A stretch of DNA of 64,000 nt from Eupeodes corollae. Taxonomy: Eukaryota; Arthropoda; Insecta; Diptera; Syrphidae. Under the pieces are notes generated by a model. The model had not been told where the DNA came from. It was given only the letters and a program-made list of their open reading frames with translations, and ran no database searches. The stretch spans positions 43,287,946 to 43,351,945 of the forward strand of contig NC_079148.1 of NCBI RefSeq assembly GCF_945859685.1, written 5' to 3'. The number at the start of each line of letters is the position of its first letter. Positions within the stretch are counted from its first letter, which is position 1. Made by a program: the position numbers and the translations under genes. Shown in pieces: positions 48,735 to 59,965 of the stretch.

Positions 48735-50210
48735 TGATATTGCTAAGCCAACAAAGACGAGATTTTAAGAAACCAATTTCAATTATTTTCTATATCAGAA
48801 CATAGCATGCCTTGAAAGCTTAAATTTTTTAATCTGAACTTTAAAGTTGTTCAGATCGATCATAAATTTTGAATATATAAAGTTTTTTCATAACGTAAAC
48901 GAACAAGACGGAGATCTCAACGTAATTTTTTAATATTCTTAGTCTTGAAAAGTGTTGTTAGTTTTTTCCTTTCTTACTTAACCAGGAATTTGCTTTTTAC
49001 TTCCCTACAATTTGATGGGTAAAAATGTCTTAAAGAAACACCTATACCTTTGAGTTTCATCAAAAGAATTCTTTTCCACAGAAAATCAATTTCAACGAAA
49101 TTATTTAATGGAAAGTAAAATATCGTAATGTGTGTGTCAGCCTCAATCAAGATTAAATTTTGAATTGTATATTTTTACAGGAGCAAACATCATCCCTAAT
49201 TTTTTTTTAAATTTAAAATCTTTTTAATATTTTCTTCAATTTTAAATATAAATTCTAAGTCCGAAATTTTTTTGAAATTAAATTGGAGAAGTATTTATGT
49301 ATGCTAGAGAAAAACAAATAAAATAATAGAGCTTTATTTATTCCCATAATTATTGATAAAACGAAGAACAAAATGCAAGGTGGACGAAAAGTTCTCTCCA
49401 TTTACGTATTAGTCTTGCTGATTTATTGTGTTATATAAATTCCTGAATTTTAAAGTAGAATTTCAAGAAATTATAGACTCTTTCAGAAGAATGATGAATT
49501 TTGCTTAAGCTATCCGTAGGTGGCTCCAAGTGTCAACTTTTGTGCAACCTTATTCAAAAACTCGGTTCCTTTCATTCTTATTATTGAACGAAAATTAAAT
49601 AAAAACAACAACAACTAATAGCAAAAACATAAACAAATTGATGTCCTTTGATCAAAGATTCAAGACTTTGTTGTTGTTAATTTTTTCCTTGTCTTGGTTT
49701 ATTTAAAGAGATTAATATAATTTGAAAACCACAGGACATTGTTTTGATATGAAAAAAGGGACATTTTTATAAGATGTTTGTATGTTATAATGATGTTGTT
49801 TATGATGATGATAATGATGACACGTGTCAAAATATGTGAAAAGAAAGATTGGAAAAAAATAACCAAAATTATAAAATTATGTATATGTACATCTAGATGT
49901 AAACAAGATGAATAAGAATGATGAACATTTAATTGCCTATTGCTCTGGAGATGAATGGTTCACAATTAATTTGGGGATATGTTGCTATTTTGTTTTTGGT
50001 TTTCGTGTAAATATGTATACCTAGAGATGCTTACAACTTAACTTTTCTGGATTAATTACATTTGTTTACAAAGATTTACAAATATTACTTTGGTAACTTT
50101 AATTTGACTTTCATTATTTAAAACTTTATTATCAAAAAGTTTTTATAAAAGTGGTTCCAATAAATAGTTTAATTTTGAATATCTCGCTAAGTAAGTTGAT
50201 GTGAATTTTG
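48735..50210. other. AT-rich stretch, no gene
   Basis: Nothing recognised. Confidence 0.4.
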
Positions 50211-50212
50211 AA

Positions 50213-50545
50213 TCTGTCATTTTTTTGACGTTTGACGAAAAAAATACGTCATTATTTAAAATGGATTAATACTTGCTCTAAAGACGCAAGTTGTTGAAAT
50301 ATACCTGCAATGCAAATGGTGAGACTTAAAGCTGTTGAACCAAGCGGGTGATGTGAAGAATAAGTACGGCTTGCATCGCTTAAAAACAACTGAAAATATT
50401 TCTGCTGTTGCACGTATTTTTGAAATAACTTCAGGCATTTCAATTCTTCGTCTATCTTTGGAAAAAGGCATTCAACAAACGAGAAAACGTAGTATGTTTC
50501 ATGAGGACATATGTCTCAAGAACTTTAAAGTTCAGTTTTTAGCAT
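50213..50545 (+). mobile_element. mariner N-terminal fragment, copy 1 of a 330-bp dispersed repeat
   Basis: Starts 'ctgtcatttttttgacgttt'. The plus strand encodes VKNKYGLHRLKTTENISAVA followed by RIFEITSGISILRLSLEKGI. This resembles the linker and second helix-turn-helix of mariner transposases (RPRTVRTxENIAAVAxSVxENPxxSIRRRSQELGI). A second copy at 56646-56946 is about 85-90% identical by eye. Catalytic domain absent. Confidence 0.5.
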
Positions 50546-50954
50546 AAGATTGCATTGCATCAAAACGGTCCGGGTTTTCATCAAAAATGATTGCATTTGA
50601 GACTCGAATGATGCTCTATCTTTAACGTGTCAATGTTTGGTATAATTTTTCGGCTTGCGATGATTGGTTTATTGGACTTTGGTTATTCAAAATTGATGTG
50701 CTAACGAGTTCTGATTATAAATAATTTCTTATGATCGGAATTTTAATGTGGACGGTATTTATTTTCAATAAGACACTCGCTCTGCCAAACAAGCAACGAC
50801 GTTTTCGAAATGTGTAGAATACAAATTTTTTTGAGTTGCTATTTTTCCAGGGGTGAGATCGGAATTGACCACCGAGACCTTTTGTTTTACCCTAGATTCA
50901 AGACCTTAAAATGAAATTTATGAAGTTTTGAAGGCAATAATATTTATAATACAA

Positions 50955-50983
50955 CTAGCAGACCCGACCACACGTTGCTGTGG
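50955..50983 (-). terminator. Helitron 3' end: hairpin plus CTAG
   Basis: On the minus strand CCACA-gcaacg-TGTGG forms a 5-bp stem with a 6-base loop (50968-50983), followed nine bases on by the terminal CTAG. Rolling-circle elements of this class end in CTRR after such a hairpin, where it serves as the stop signal for replication. Confidence 0.88.
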
Positions 50984-51024
50984 CTGAGTAATTAAGGAAG
51001 GACTTAATAGACAATCACAGTTTA

Positions 51025-52519
51025 AGTTTACTGAAGTGCCAATCGATGAACAATATTTTTGGTCAGCCTGTCTTTTGTCAACACAAATAAACTCGATGGT
51101 CTCCCTACACGTGAACAGGCCACGTATAATTGCCCATGAGAGAAACATGGATTCTCTAAGTCTAAGCCGCAAATAGACATTGTTTGTCCTTGTGATTTGC
51201 TAATAGTCATCGCGAAAGCTAAACGGATAGGAAATTGCAGTCTTTTGAAAGGTATTGAAGAATCTGACGGTATCATTGAAATGCGTGGTAACAGAACAAT
51301 TTCTACTTTAAACTTTCCTGCCAAAATAGTTGCTTCGAGAACATTTCCGGTGATTTTTTTGATTACCAAACGTGTACCGTTGCATAGTTTAGGGGGGTTC
51401 AAATTACGCAGAAGAATAATCGGTGATCCAATTTTTAACCGAAAAAATTGGAAAATTCACTGCTTAGTTTTCATCGACAGTAGCGTCGATTGACTTAAAC
51501 GACATTATATCGCCTGGTAATAATTGTTGTATCTGGTAGTTAATTAGATCCACATCAACATTTTTTGCTGCCAAAATAGCACGATTACTGAGCCAATTGT
51601 GATTTAGATAGTTATTTATTATATCTGGGAAGACACTCTCGATCAGATCATTTTTAGTTTCAACAACAGGGCATAAATTGTCTGTCAATCTTATGCATTG
51701 GGTATCTTGATTAAATTCCACTTCAGCGTTTCCAATATCTAATAGTTGCTGAGAAAATAATCGTGCTGTCGGATCATTTTGGAGTTGTACTCGCATGTTT
51801 TTTGTTTACCTTAGTGTTCTGACGTTTCTCCAAAAAAATTATGGTATTAAACATGCATTGATTTCATCAGCAAAAGTAGAACGAGGAATCACTGGCAATG
51901 TTTGCCGAAAATCACCAGATAATAGTAGAATAGCTCCACCAAAATGTCTGTCATTACTGTTTAAATGCTGCAAAGTTCTATTTAATGCTTCGAGTGAATG
52001 TTTATGAGCCATGGAACACTCATCCCAAATTATGATTGAACTCCTTTGTAACTCTGATGCCATTCCACTCCTCTTCTTAATGTTACACAAAGCATTTGGA
52101 TTTTTATAGACATCTAGTGGTAACTTAAAAGCAGAATGTGCTGTTCGACCATCCAACAAAGTAGCAGCTATGCCTGATGATGCAATTACTAATGCAATTT
52201 TCTTTTGTGACCGTACTTTCGCAAGGATCAACGATATCAAAAATGTTCTACCGGTTCCACCTGGTGCATCCAAGAAAACGAAACCACTTTGTTTAGCATC
52301 AACAGCCAAAATAATCCAATTGTATAGATTTTTTTGTTCGTCAGTTAATAATGGTTCATTATTAGCAACAATTGTAGCTAAATCAAGATTATTAAATAGT
52401 TCTTCGCTCTGCAAATCGCTATTCACTAAGTCTATAGCTGGACGATTAGGTGATGGCATAACATAATGACTAAGTGATGAATTTGAGATCATAATACATA
52501 AGTTTTCAATTAATATCAA
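51025..52519 (-). pseudogene. Helitron Pif1-like DNA helicase domain, broken
   Basis: SF1B helicase motifs in order. Walker A at about 52275 reads FVFLDAPGGTGRTFLISLIL, with Arg in place of the invariant Lys. Walker B reads SSIIIWDECSMAHKHSLEAL; next LLSGDFRQTLPVIPR (motif III). After a frame break at 51839-51796 come VETKNDLIESVFPDIINNYL and LPGDIMSFKSIDATVDEN. After a second break (51464-51402) come NPPKLCNGTRLVIKKI, then LAFAMTISKSQGQTM and GQLYVACSRVGRPSSLFVLT (motif VI), ending at a stop near 51028. It would unwind DNA during rolling-circle transposition. Frame breaks and the Walker A change argue that it is inactive. Confidence 0.85.
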
Positions 52520-52539
52520 TGTTTAATTATACATATCTG

Positions 52540-53953
52540 ATGAGAAACCTAGATTTGGAAATTGGTTTGTTTGTTTAATTCGGTATAGTAATATTCAGTC
52601 ATGTAGTTTTTATATTTTTCCCACAGTATAGATGACTGTGTTGAAAAACATGTCGTCAAGATGATGGCAAATAGTTGACGAATACAACACACGACATGAA
52701 TCTTGATACGTACTGAACACTCGACCATTAACTTTTCGTAAAAATTGGAAAGAGATTGGTCCAGGAACATTAACCAACAACAAACGCAAAAAGAAGCATT
52801 TACGTTGTTTTTGATGTACTGTATAAAGTAGCCCCAGTGGTTCTACTTTTTAACGTTTCTCCCATTTTTTTGTTGACATGTTCCATGTAAAATAGCATGG
52901 AATATCGGTATACAATAATGTTCTTCCGAATTGGCCAAAGGCATCAGTTTTTTGACAAAGTGAGAAAAATCCAGTTAACGTGGTTTTTAGTGGTTCAAAT
53001 GCCCTTTGAAAAAGATTCTGGTCAGTGAACGTTGACCATTTTCAAGATGCACTGCAAGATGTTAGATAGATGGTTCTCTGTGGTGTATGGGAAAACTGAG
53101 GATACTTCAGATAGCTTCGTTGCTGCTAATGTATCTGCCCATTGGTATCGTGCTATTTCGTCATTTTCATTTATGTTTTGTACTCTAAACATGGCTAAAT
53201 CACTGCCCTTATTGACGTACTTGCAAATGTACTTAATGCATTTAATTGAACTACAAAGCTCAACATTAATATGAGCCTTGTATGTTTTTGACAGCAGTGT
53301 CGAGTACGGTACCACCCATTGATTGTCAATTTCTAATTAGTTAGAATTTGACGTTCTTATTTTAAATGTGTGACCACCGTTATCGGCGTTTCTACGGCGA
53401 TACAACGAATAACCATCGACATCAGTAATAGTATCATTCGTGAATTTCTTAGAACATTTTTTTTTACATTTCCCATTTTCCATGCATAGCGATGTCATAT
53501 TAAAAGCACCACACTGCCCGTGAATCATGTGACTTGTAACAATGTCAAATAATTATTGATCAATTGATAAATCTTTAATTTCGGCTGAAATAATTTGATC
53601 AATTTCTTCTGGACGAATTTTAACATCAAGCCAAATTAAAATGTGAGCATGAGGTAAGCCTAGCTTTTGCCACTCAATTGAATATTGACTGAATATTTTA
53701 CAATAAAATCAATTAAGGATTTTAATTTTTGTTTAAACACTTGTGCAGTAATGCCGTGACGATGTATCGACTGTTGACCTGGTAATAATAAAGTTTGTAT
53801 TTCCTCCCAATTTGGATTGCACGTAAATGTTATAAACAAATCTGAGCGTCCGTAATGATGGACATAAGTCATCTCGTCCTGAATGTATTCTTGCATGTTT
53901 CGTGGACTACCGATGAAGCTTGAAGGTAATAAGAAATTGTATTTCAAAGTCAA
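52540..53953 (-). pseudogene. Helitron HUH replication initiator domain, N-terminally deleted and broken
   Basis: Starts at 53953 with LLPSSFIGSPRNMQEYIQDE and YGRSDLFITFTCNPNWEEIQ (the Helitron-like N domain). After a frameshift near 53660 comes the HUH metal-binding motif PHAHILIWLDVK, followed by IHGQCGAFNMTSLCMENGKC. Then the two-tyrosine motif KYICKYVNKGSD at about 53235, with both Tyr present. A decayed linker to the helicase (RKCFF-like text, TICHHLDDMFF, WEKYKNYM) occupies 52990-52540. The tyrosines would nick and join DNA ends. At least four frame breaks. Confidence 0.82.
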
Positions 53954-54024
53954 AATATATTTCAGAAAACATAATGATCATATATGATTAGAAAAGTAGA
54001 TTTTATATAAAGTATTTTTCATTT

Positions 54025-54352
54025 GCAACACATATGGAAACAATTTAGACCATTACTCGAAATACAAACTATCCTATATCTTAAGTTAGACCAAATTACA
54101 CATAAAATTCCAACTTTCATCGAAATCGGTTGTCTTGGTGAAGAGTTCACTGGGAACATACATAATGACACTTGATTATTATATATTAATGCAACATATA
54201 TACAATTGAGACCATTAATCGAAATATAAACTATCCTATATCTTAAGTTAGACCAAAGTACACATAAAATGCCAACTTTCACCGAAATCGGTTGACTTGG
54301 TGAAGAGTTCACTGGGAACATACAAATGACACTGGATTTTTATATATTAAGA
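54025..54352 (-). repeat. Tandem duplication of the Helitron 5' end (about 166-bp unit)
   Basis: Two head-to-tail units, 54025-54190 and 54191-54352, share 'actatcctatatcttaagtt' and 'gaagagttcactgggaacat' and both finish at a TTAATATATAA-type 5' tip. The spurious frame across them simply repeats the peptide FPVNSSP. Duplicated 5' ends are a likely product of rolling-circle end bypass or template switching. Confidence 0.8.
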
Positions 54353-54359
54353 TATTGGA

Positions 54360-55350
54360 GGTTTAACGAAATTACTCAAAACTGTTGTTTGAGTTTTTAA
54401 GCTCAAATTCGCTGTATTTTATTTCAGTGCAAACAAAAATCTATTTTGAAGGATAATTTGTTTGTTTTAAGTTTAAAAAATTATAGAACTATTTAGTTAA
54501 TATCAAAAAGTCAGATCAATTTAAAATTAAAAATTGAAAAATTAATTTCTGAAAAGAATAAATAGAATTCAAATACTTTTGTTTGACATCCATAAATATA
54601 TGGGTATGTTTTTATTTAAATATCTATTATTAAGTTGGCCATTTTTTCTTCCACGTCCCATTTAAAATCCTTACCCCTTTATCGATTATATCCTGATGTG
54701 AAAAAGGAAAAGACTATTTCCTTAAACATCTTATTTGTTTTCTATTTCAGTAGACAAATCTTTTCACCCTAAACAAGATGTATACCTAAACAAAATAAAA
54801 GACATACATTCTAGAAAATGATTGTGCTATTATGAAAATGTATTTTATAAAATGTCATTCTATCAATATGTCACAAATCGTAGATACAGTATATTTTACA
54901 ACAAAACATTATATTTATAGCCATTACACAAAACAAATCAAGATTTCCACAAAACCATCAGATTTCCCTTTTGCTAATGCAAACAATTTGCAGTCATTAT
55001 GTGTTTCACTGTCTATGTCAGTGTCAGACAAACCACCATAATGACAAAATCTTTGTCGTAAGAAGTAGGTGTTAAAAATCTGTCAGAAGCAACTCCCAAT
55101 GTATTTTATACCGACAAAATTCAATCAACTTTAGTAATACAAAACTTCAGAGGTCATAATGACAAATGCTTGCAAATTATTGATTCTGATAGAACCATAG
55201 GTTTGAAATTTCTTCAAAATGTAACACAAAATAAATTTTGCATTTTTGTTTTTTTATTATATTTTCAAAATACCCGGAAGTGTTGAATTTTTAGTCAATT
55301 TTTTTTTAGTATTATTTGATATTTTCAAAATAGAAGTTTAAAAAATTAAC
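54360..55350. other. AT-rich stretch, no gene
   Basis: Nothing recognised except 'ctgtcagaagcaactcccaa' near 55080, which weakly resembles the tandem repeat unit at 32.5 kb. Confidence 0.4.
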
Positions 55351-55362
55351 ATTTCTATTTGT

Positions 55363-55614
55363 AGTACCCGTGGCACGATGGTCATGCCAGTGGTTTTGAG
55401 TACGATCCCTGCCTGTGCCATCTTAAGTTTTTTTTGTCACGGGTACTGGCTCTTGCGATGAATTGACAAATTCTCAGCTTGTTATGAATTGTGCTTTCTC
55501 AAATAAGCCGTTCGGCTTCGGGTTAAAACAGTCATCCCTGACAACAGAACACAGGAATGGTTGAGAGTTGTAAGTCACTCAACGAACTATTGCACCCAAT
55601 TTATTTATTTTTTC
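55363..55614 (+). mobile_element. tRNA-derived SINE, copy 3
   Basis: Starts 'agtacccgtggcacgatggt', box B 'acgatccctgcctg', body 'cttgcgatgaattgacaaat' and 'tgagagttgtaagtcactca', tail 'gcacccaatttatttatt'. CTATTTGT at 55355-55362 and 55615-55622 is an 8-bp target duplication. The anticodon arm is partly deleted. The inverted repeat around the head is kept (GTACCCGTG / CACGGGTAC). Confidence 0.88.
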
Positions 55615-55624
55615 CTATTTGTCG

Positions 55625-56571
55625 ACGAAATAACTTTTTTGTCACCGAAACTTTGTCAATAGATATTTTTAAATTCAATAATTTATACCCAACTTTTAAA
55701 ACAACGCTTTCTAATAATACCAATACAGTGCCTTTAGAAGGAAGATTTTCAAAGCCGAGGGTAAAAAACAAAAGAGGAAAGCAAAGCAATGCTTTTGAAA
55801 GAAGTGTCTCGAACTTATCACTGTCTGTCAGTCTATTCGCTTTAAGGAACTTGACATCAAGGAAGTATATTTTGAGAACCCTATTCAGTTTTCTAGTACA
55901 AGCTGAAGTAAGGAAGAAGTAGAAGAAGTTTTCTTGTTGTCTTCTTTTTACACACAAATAAAGCTTCTAAGTTTTTTGATTAAATTGACACTTAGTATAC
56001 TCGTATTTTTGTGGGTATAATAGAGGAAACTTTTTTTGTTGAATGAATATAGTTCTTGCCACTTCTTAGTATAGGATGTAATCAATTTGGTTCAAGTGTT
56101 ATTAACTTTGATTATTTTCTATTAATAAAGATGGAATTGTTTTCGTGACTCTAAAAGTTGACAAATTACTAAAAGATTTCAATAGGTTTGGTCTGTAAAG
56201 TAAATTGGACATTTGTTGGTCGGTTTCTGATTAAGATGATTATAAGAGAAACTATTGAAAAAGGATTAACCTTTAGAGGAAATCATGTCAAGACGCAACA
56301 CTTAAAAACGTACTCTAAAGGTTGTTAAAATTTTTAAAAAGAGCAGTTTAAAGTTTTTTTGTTAATTTATGAGTTAAAAATAAAAAAAAAGTAAATTTTA
56401 ATTTTTGTTTGCGTATTTCACTTACAATTATTTGGTAACTTGTATTAAAAGCGGGTCTTTTAAAATATATCGAAAATAAGATATATATCAAAATGGTTTT
56501 ATCCATATTTTTGATCGCTATCAAAAAAAAATATTGTGTGCGAAATATAACATTGCATCGTTTAAATAGCC
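55625..56571. other. AT-rich stretch, no gene
   Basis: Overlapping frames on both strands at 55557-55957 show no domain and start within the SINE. Nothing else seen. Confidence 0.4.
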
Positions 56572-56649
56572 TCGGTTTCGCTGGTTGGCACCCATTTGAA
56601 AGGACCAATTTTTTAATTTAGTTGGCGCTGCAGTGCATCGTGCACCTGT
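56572..56649. repeat. 78-bp perfect direct repeat, left copy
   Basis: From 'tcggtttcgctggttggcac' to 'tgcatcgtgcacctgt', identical base for base to 56947-57024. It covers unique flank plus the last about 45 bp of the RTE-like LINE 3' end. The left copy stops where the LINE sequence should continue and switches to a mariner fragment, with CTGT shared by both sides as microhomology. Confidence 0.95.
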
Positions 56650-56946
56650 CATTTTTTTGACGTTTGACGAAAAAAAATACGTCATTATTTAAAATGGATT
56701 AATGAAATACACCTGCAATGCAAATATTGGGAATAAAAGCTGTTAAACCAAGTCAGTGATGTGAAGAATAAGTACGGCTTGCATCGTTTAAAAACAACTG
56801 AAAATATTTCTGCTGTTGCACGTATTTTTGAAATAACTTCAGTCTTTTTAATTCCTCGTCTATCTTTGGGAAAGGCATTCAACAAACGACAAAACATAGT
56901 ATGTTGCATGAGGACATATGTCTCAATTACTTTAAAGTGTAAAGTG
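56646..56946 (+). mobile_element. mariner N-terminal fragment, copy 2 of the 330-bp repeat
   Basis: Encodes VKNKYGLHRLKTTENISAVA then RIFEITSVFLIPRLSLGKAF, close to the copy at 50213-50545 but with small indels. It is bounded exactly by the two 78-bp direct repeats, as if inserted with a 78-bp target duplication. Confidence 0.5.
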
Positions 56947-57024
56947 TCGGTTTCGCTGGTTGGCACCCATTTGAAAGGACCAATTTTTTAATTTAGTTGG
57001 CGCTGCAGTGCATCGTGCACCTGT
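56947..57024. repeat. 78-bp perfect direct repeat, right copy
   Basis: Identical to 56572-56649. Here the LINE sequence continues normally beyond the repeat ('ctgtaaatcaagtaattgat'). Confidence 0.95.
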
Positions 57025-57432
57025 AAATCAAGTAATTGATCCTCCCAGCTTAGGTACTCAATCTTGCTGTCTTTAGCCTCAACTTGATCACTCCACCGGA
57101 GATTAGGTCTGTTTCTGGTTCTCTTAGACTTAGCTTTTAATATCCTACAGGCTATAGCTTCGATGTCAATCACTCTACATGCCTTAACCATCTTAATCGT
57201 CAAAAACGTATTTTTTGACCAGTGGCAATTCCCTGTACAGGACTTATAGTTCGTGATCTTATCGTCTCCGCCAGCCATTATTTTGCCTGTCGACATAAAC
57301 TGGTACATAAACCTAGAACCTTCGACTTCAAGATGTTAAAGGATCCTTCATCCACCTGCGAAAGAATCCATGCTTCTGCACCATACAGTATGACTTGGAT
57401 GATCAAGGTTTTGTACAGTGTCTCCTTGGTAT
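56985..57432 (-). mobile_element. 3' end of an RTE-like LINE (same family as 10320-12045)
   Basis: The minus strand reads MAGGDDKITNYKSCTG, LTIKMVKACRVIDIEAIACR, RNRPNLRWSDQVEAKDSKIE, then VHDALQRQLN and a stop. It matches the C-terminal region of the 10.3-kb copy (RRRHNHKLH, MARASRAI, HLTRSDRVEAA). Upstream text near 57420-57310 (AEAWILSQVDEGSF-like) continues the match. Severely 5'-truncated. The stop codon is followed at once by the A-rich end. Confidence 0.72.
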
Positions 57433-57436
57433 TAAA

Positions 57437-58070
57437 AAAAAGTCAAAAGCGGTCAAATCACACGATCTTGGTGGCCATTTCACGTCACCTCAGCGCGAGG
57501 TAACTATGCCACCCGCTTGAGCCGAGCTTTGTGCCATTCTTTTGAAACCATATGTCTAAGGTATCCATATACCAAATACTAACCGATGACTTCCAGAGTC
57601 CAAAACCCACAAAAAATAGTTACTCTATTTAGACGTAATTTCGTGTGGGTTGTTCTCGTCCCAATTCTTGCAATTTAGATTATTCACGTACCTACTCGTA
57701 AAAAAATAGGTCTAATCGCTAAAGATGTTTTTTCGAGCAATATTGGATTTAACTTTTAACTACTTCAAAATCCAATTCGTGAACACACGGCCCTGCGTTT
57801 AGTTCCAGCTCCTGGGTTATTTAATTTCTGTTTGGGTGCAGACCCAAATTACGACGCGAAATTTGACATATTGTGGTCTGCGACAGGCCAAGTTCTTATA
57901 AGCAACGCAGGCTGCCTTGGATTCTGATGCACATTTCTACGAACAATGGAGATGATTTTAGCGGATATTGCGTTTCGTTGATGTACGGGTGTTGGCTGAT
58001 TTTTCACTGAGCCGGTAGCATCAAATTGGGTTACTAAGCTTCACTACTTGGATTAAACTATTTATGCCCC
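57437..58070 (-). mobile_element. mariner-type transposon relic
   Basis: The minus strand at 57530-57440 gives GGIVTSR-stop-GDVKWPPRSCD, the third-Asp region. At 58040-57800 it gives KFDATGSVKNQPTPVHQRNA and IISIVRRNVHQNPRQPALLI, the N-terminal helix-turn-helix linker. The catalytic core between is decayed. It abuts the LINE fragment at 57432, so the LINE probably inserted into it. Confidence 0.6.
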
Positions 58071-58079
58071 CATACAAAT

Positions 58080-59815
58080 GACCATGAATAATGTTTACCT
58101 GTCTTTTGAACTCTTTGCACAAACTTACGTGTAGCAGGATCTTTATTTTGTCTAAAACTTAAATAAAAAACTCATTTTTTGAATTACACATCACTTTGGA
58201 AATATGTACTTTTACACTATTTTCTAACATCGTCAAAGAACGAAATCATTTTGAGCAGTGCAGCTATGATACCATATTTTTCTGTCGAGATTTAAAGTAG
58301 AAAACTATTGAGATTAGTCCAAACAATTAATTTTTTTAAAGATATAAAGCATTTCTCACAGCTCTTAACCTTTTCGAATTCTTGAAAATATTATTTTTTC
58401 ATAATTTCCCTGTAAAAAAAAAAACATATTTAAATAGAAAAATATGGCATACAAATGATTTTCTTAAATTCAGCTTAATTTAATCTAAAACAAAACCCAA
58501 GTAATCTGCATATAAATTGTATCCGTACATAATAAAAAGTAAAAATAAACCACAATCCTTAAAAGAGGTGGACAGTCATAAAGACCCGATTCAAAGAACC
58601 ATATTCTTATATCCACTCTGCATCCAGTTAAAAGAATTCAAATGTAATATTTTGTGTTCTTTTTAAATTGTTTCCATAAACCTTCACTTCGTCGAAAAAA
58701 CAAAACCCTATATTTTTGTTTTAAAAAGGCAATAAAAATGAAAAATAAAATGGTTTAAAATATAAGTGCTGATGCGTGTTTGGCATTACTCTCTAAAAAT
58801 AGACATTCAATAAACAGGACAAAAGGATTATTTATTTCATTTTTCCCAAACAGAAATATATATAAAATGGTGTGAATTATTAAATTGACGTACATAAGCA
58901 CATAGAAATACGTAAGGGTTATATAAAATGAAAATAATCACGTTTTTATTTCGTAATGTGAGTTTGCACTGATATTATAAAAATCATGAACTTATATTCA
59001 TACACTTTTAAACCTTTTATATTGTGCATAAAACATATTAATATTTAATATCCCTACAAAATCATTTCAGGCTTTTTAAAGTTACATTAAACAAATGCTT
59101 TGAAATGGTTCTTTTTGAGATGAACTTTTGTTGATAGAAATTCAAAAATTCCCAACGAAACCATTTCAAGCTTAAATTATAAAAATATGAATAAAAAAAA
59201 GCTTTTTAATACCAACCAGCCTTGTTGCCTAAGCTCACAAAAAAATGAATCAAGCTCATTGCTCGTTAAACGCATTTTAATTTATCTACCCCCAAATGAT
59301 TAAAGTTTCTCAAAACAAAAAACTCCCACGTTTAATAAATTAAAAACAGAAATAAAATTCACAAAAAAAAACTGATTAAAAATCAATCTTAACAAAGTTA
59401 AACATAATCCTGACCTTTCCATAAAGCCAAATGCCTAACCTATCTTTTTCGAACGAACCCTAACAAAGGCGAACTCAACCATATTCGAATGATGTAACCA
59501 TCCATACCTACCATATTTAGTATTGCGCGATATTCTAATCAACAAAACCTACAGCTACAATATACAAAAATGTACATAGGTAAAGTACAGTCAGTACATC
59601 TATCATTACACCATTTAAATTCTAATCTAAGGTACAGAATTCAATTTAAGTACCTATAAGGCTACATACCTATAATACTAGCACACCTAAAGTGGAACTT
59701 TTGAAAATTACAAAACACCACCAACAACAAAGACGTATTGAAATAAAAAAAAAAATGAATATTTAACAACAACTTGAATAAACATCAATAAAATTAAAAT
59801 CAACAGATAGTATAG
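58080..59815. other. AT-rich stretch, no gene
   Basis: No credible coding frame, RNA gene or repeat. Confidence 0.4.
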
Positions 59816-59965
59816 TGCAACATTGTAGTCGGCCAAAGTCAGAGTCGTAGTTACTTTTTAATAATTTTGTTACAAACAAAAATAATCGCACTGAAGTAGT
59901 TAAGGTTTCCCCCTTGCGGTCGTCGTCGCTATATTAGGTTCTCGAGTCTTCATGAAGAAAAGCTA
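59816..59965. other. Less AT-rich block, possible regulatory DNA
   Basis: About 140 bp with raised G+C and CpG ('gtagtcggccaaagtcagag', 'cccccttgcggtcgtcgtcg') in an otherwise very AT-rich region. No frame, TATA box or splice site that decides its role. Could be an enhancer or untranslated exon. Confidence 0.25.

Larger units (their letters stand above)
50955..54352 (-). mobile_element. Helitron with both termini, internally deleted and broken
   Basis: Minus-strand element of 3398 bp. The 5' tip is TCTTAATATATAAAAATCC (from 54352) and the 3' tip is CTAG (ending at 50955), preceded by a terminal hairpin. The flanking host bases are A at the 5' side and T at the 3' side, the expected AT target with no duplication. 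It encodes broken HUH replication-initiator and Pif1-like helicase parts, the defining Helitron pair. The N-terminal several hundred residues are missing, and frames are shifted repeatedly. Confidence 0.9.

Noticed and set aside
52170..52466. Plus-strand frame inside the Helitron helicase
   Set aside because: It is the antisense shadow of the helicase coding sequence.
54019..54321. 100-codon minus-strand frame with repeated FPVNSSP
   Set aside because: It only translates the tandem 5'-end duplication of the Helitron.
55557..55957. Paired 120-codon frames on opposite strands
   Set aside because: The plus frame starts within a SINE and neither has a recognisable family signature.
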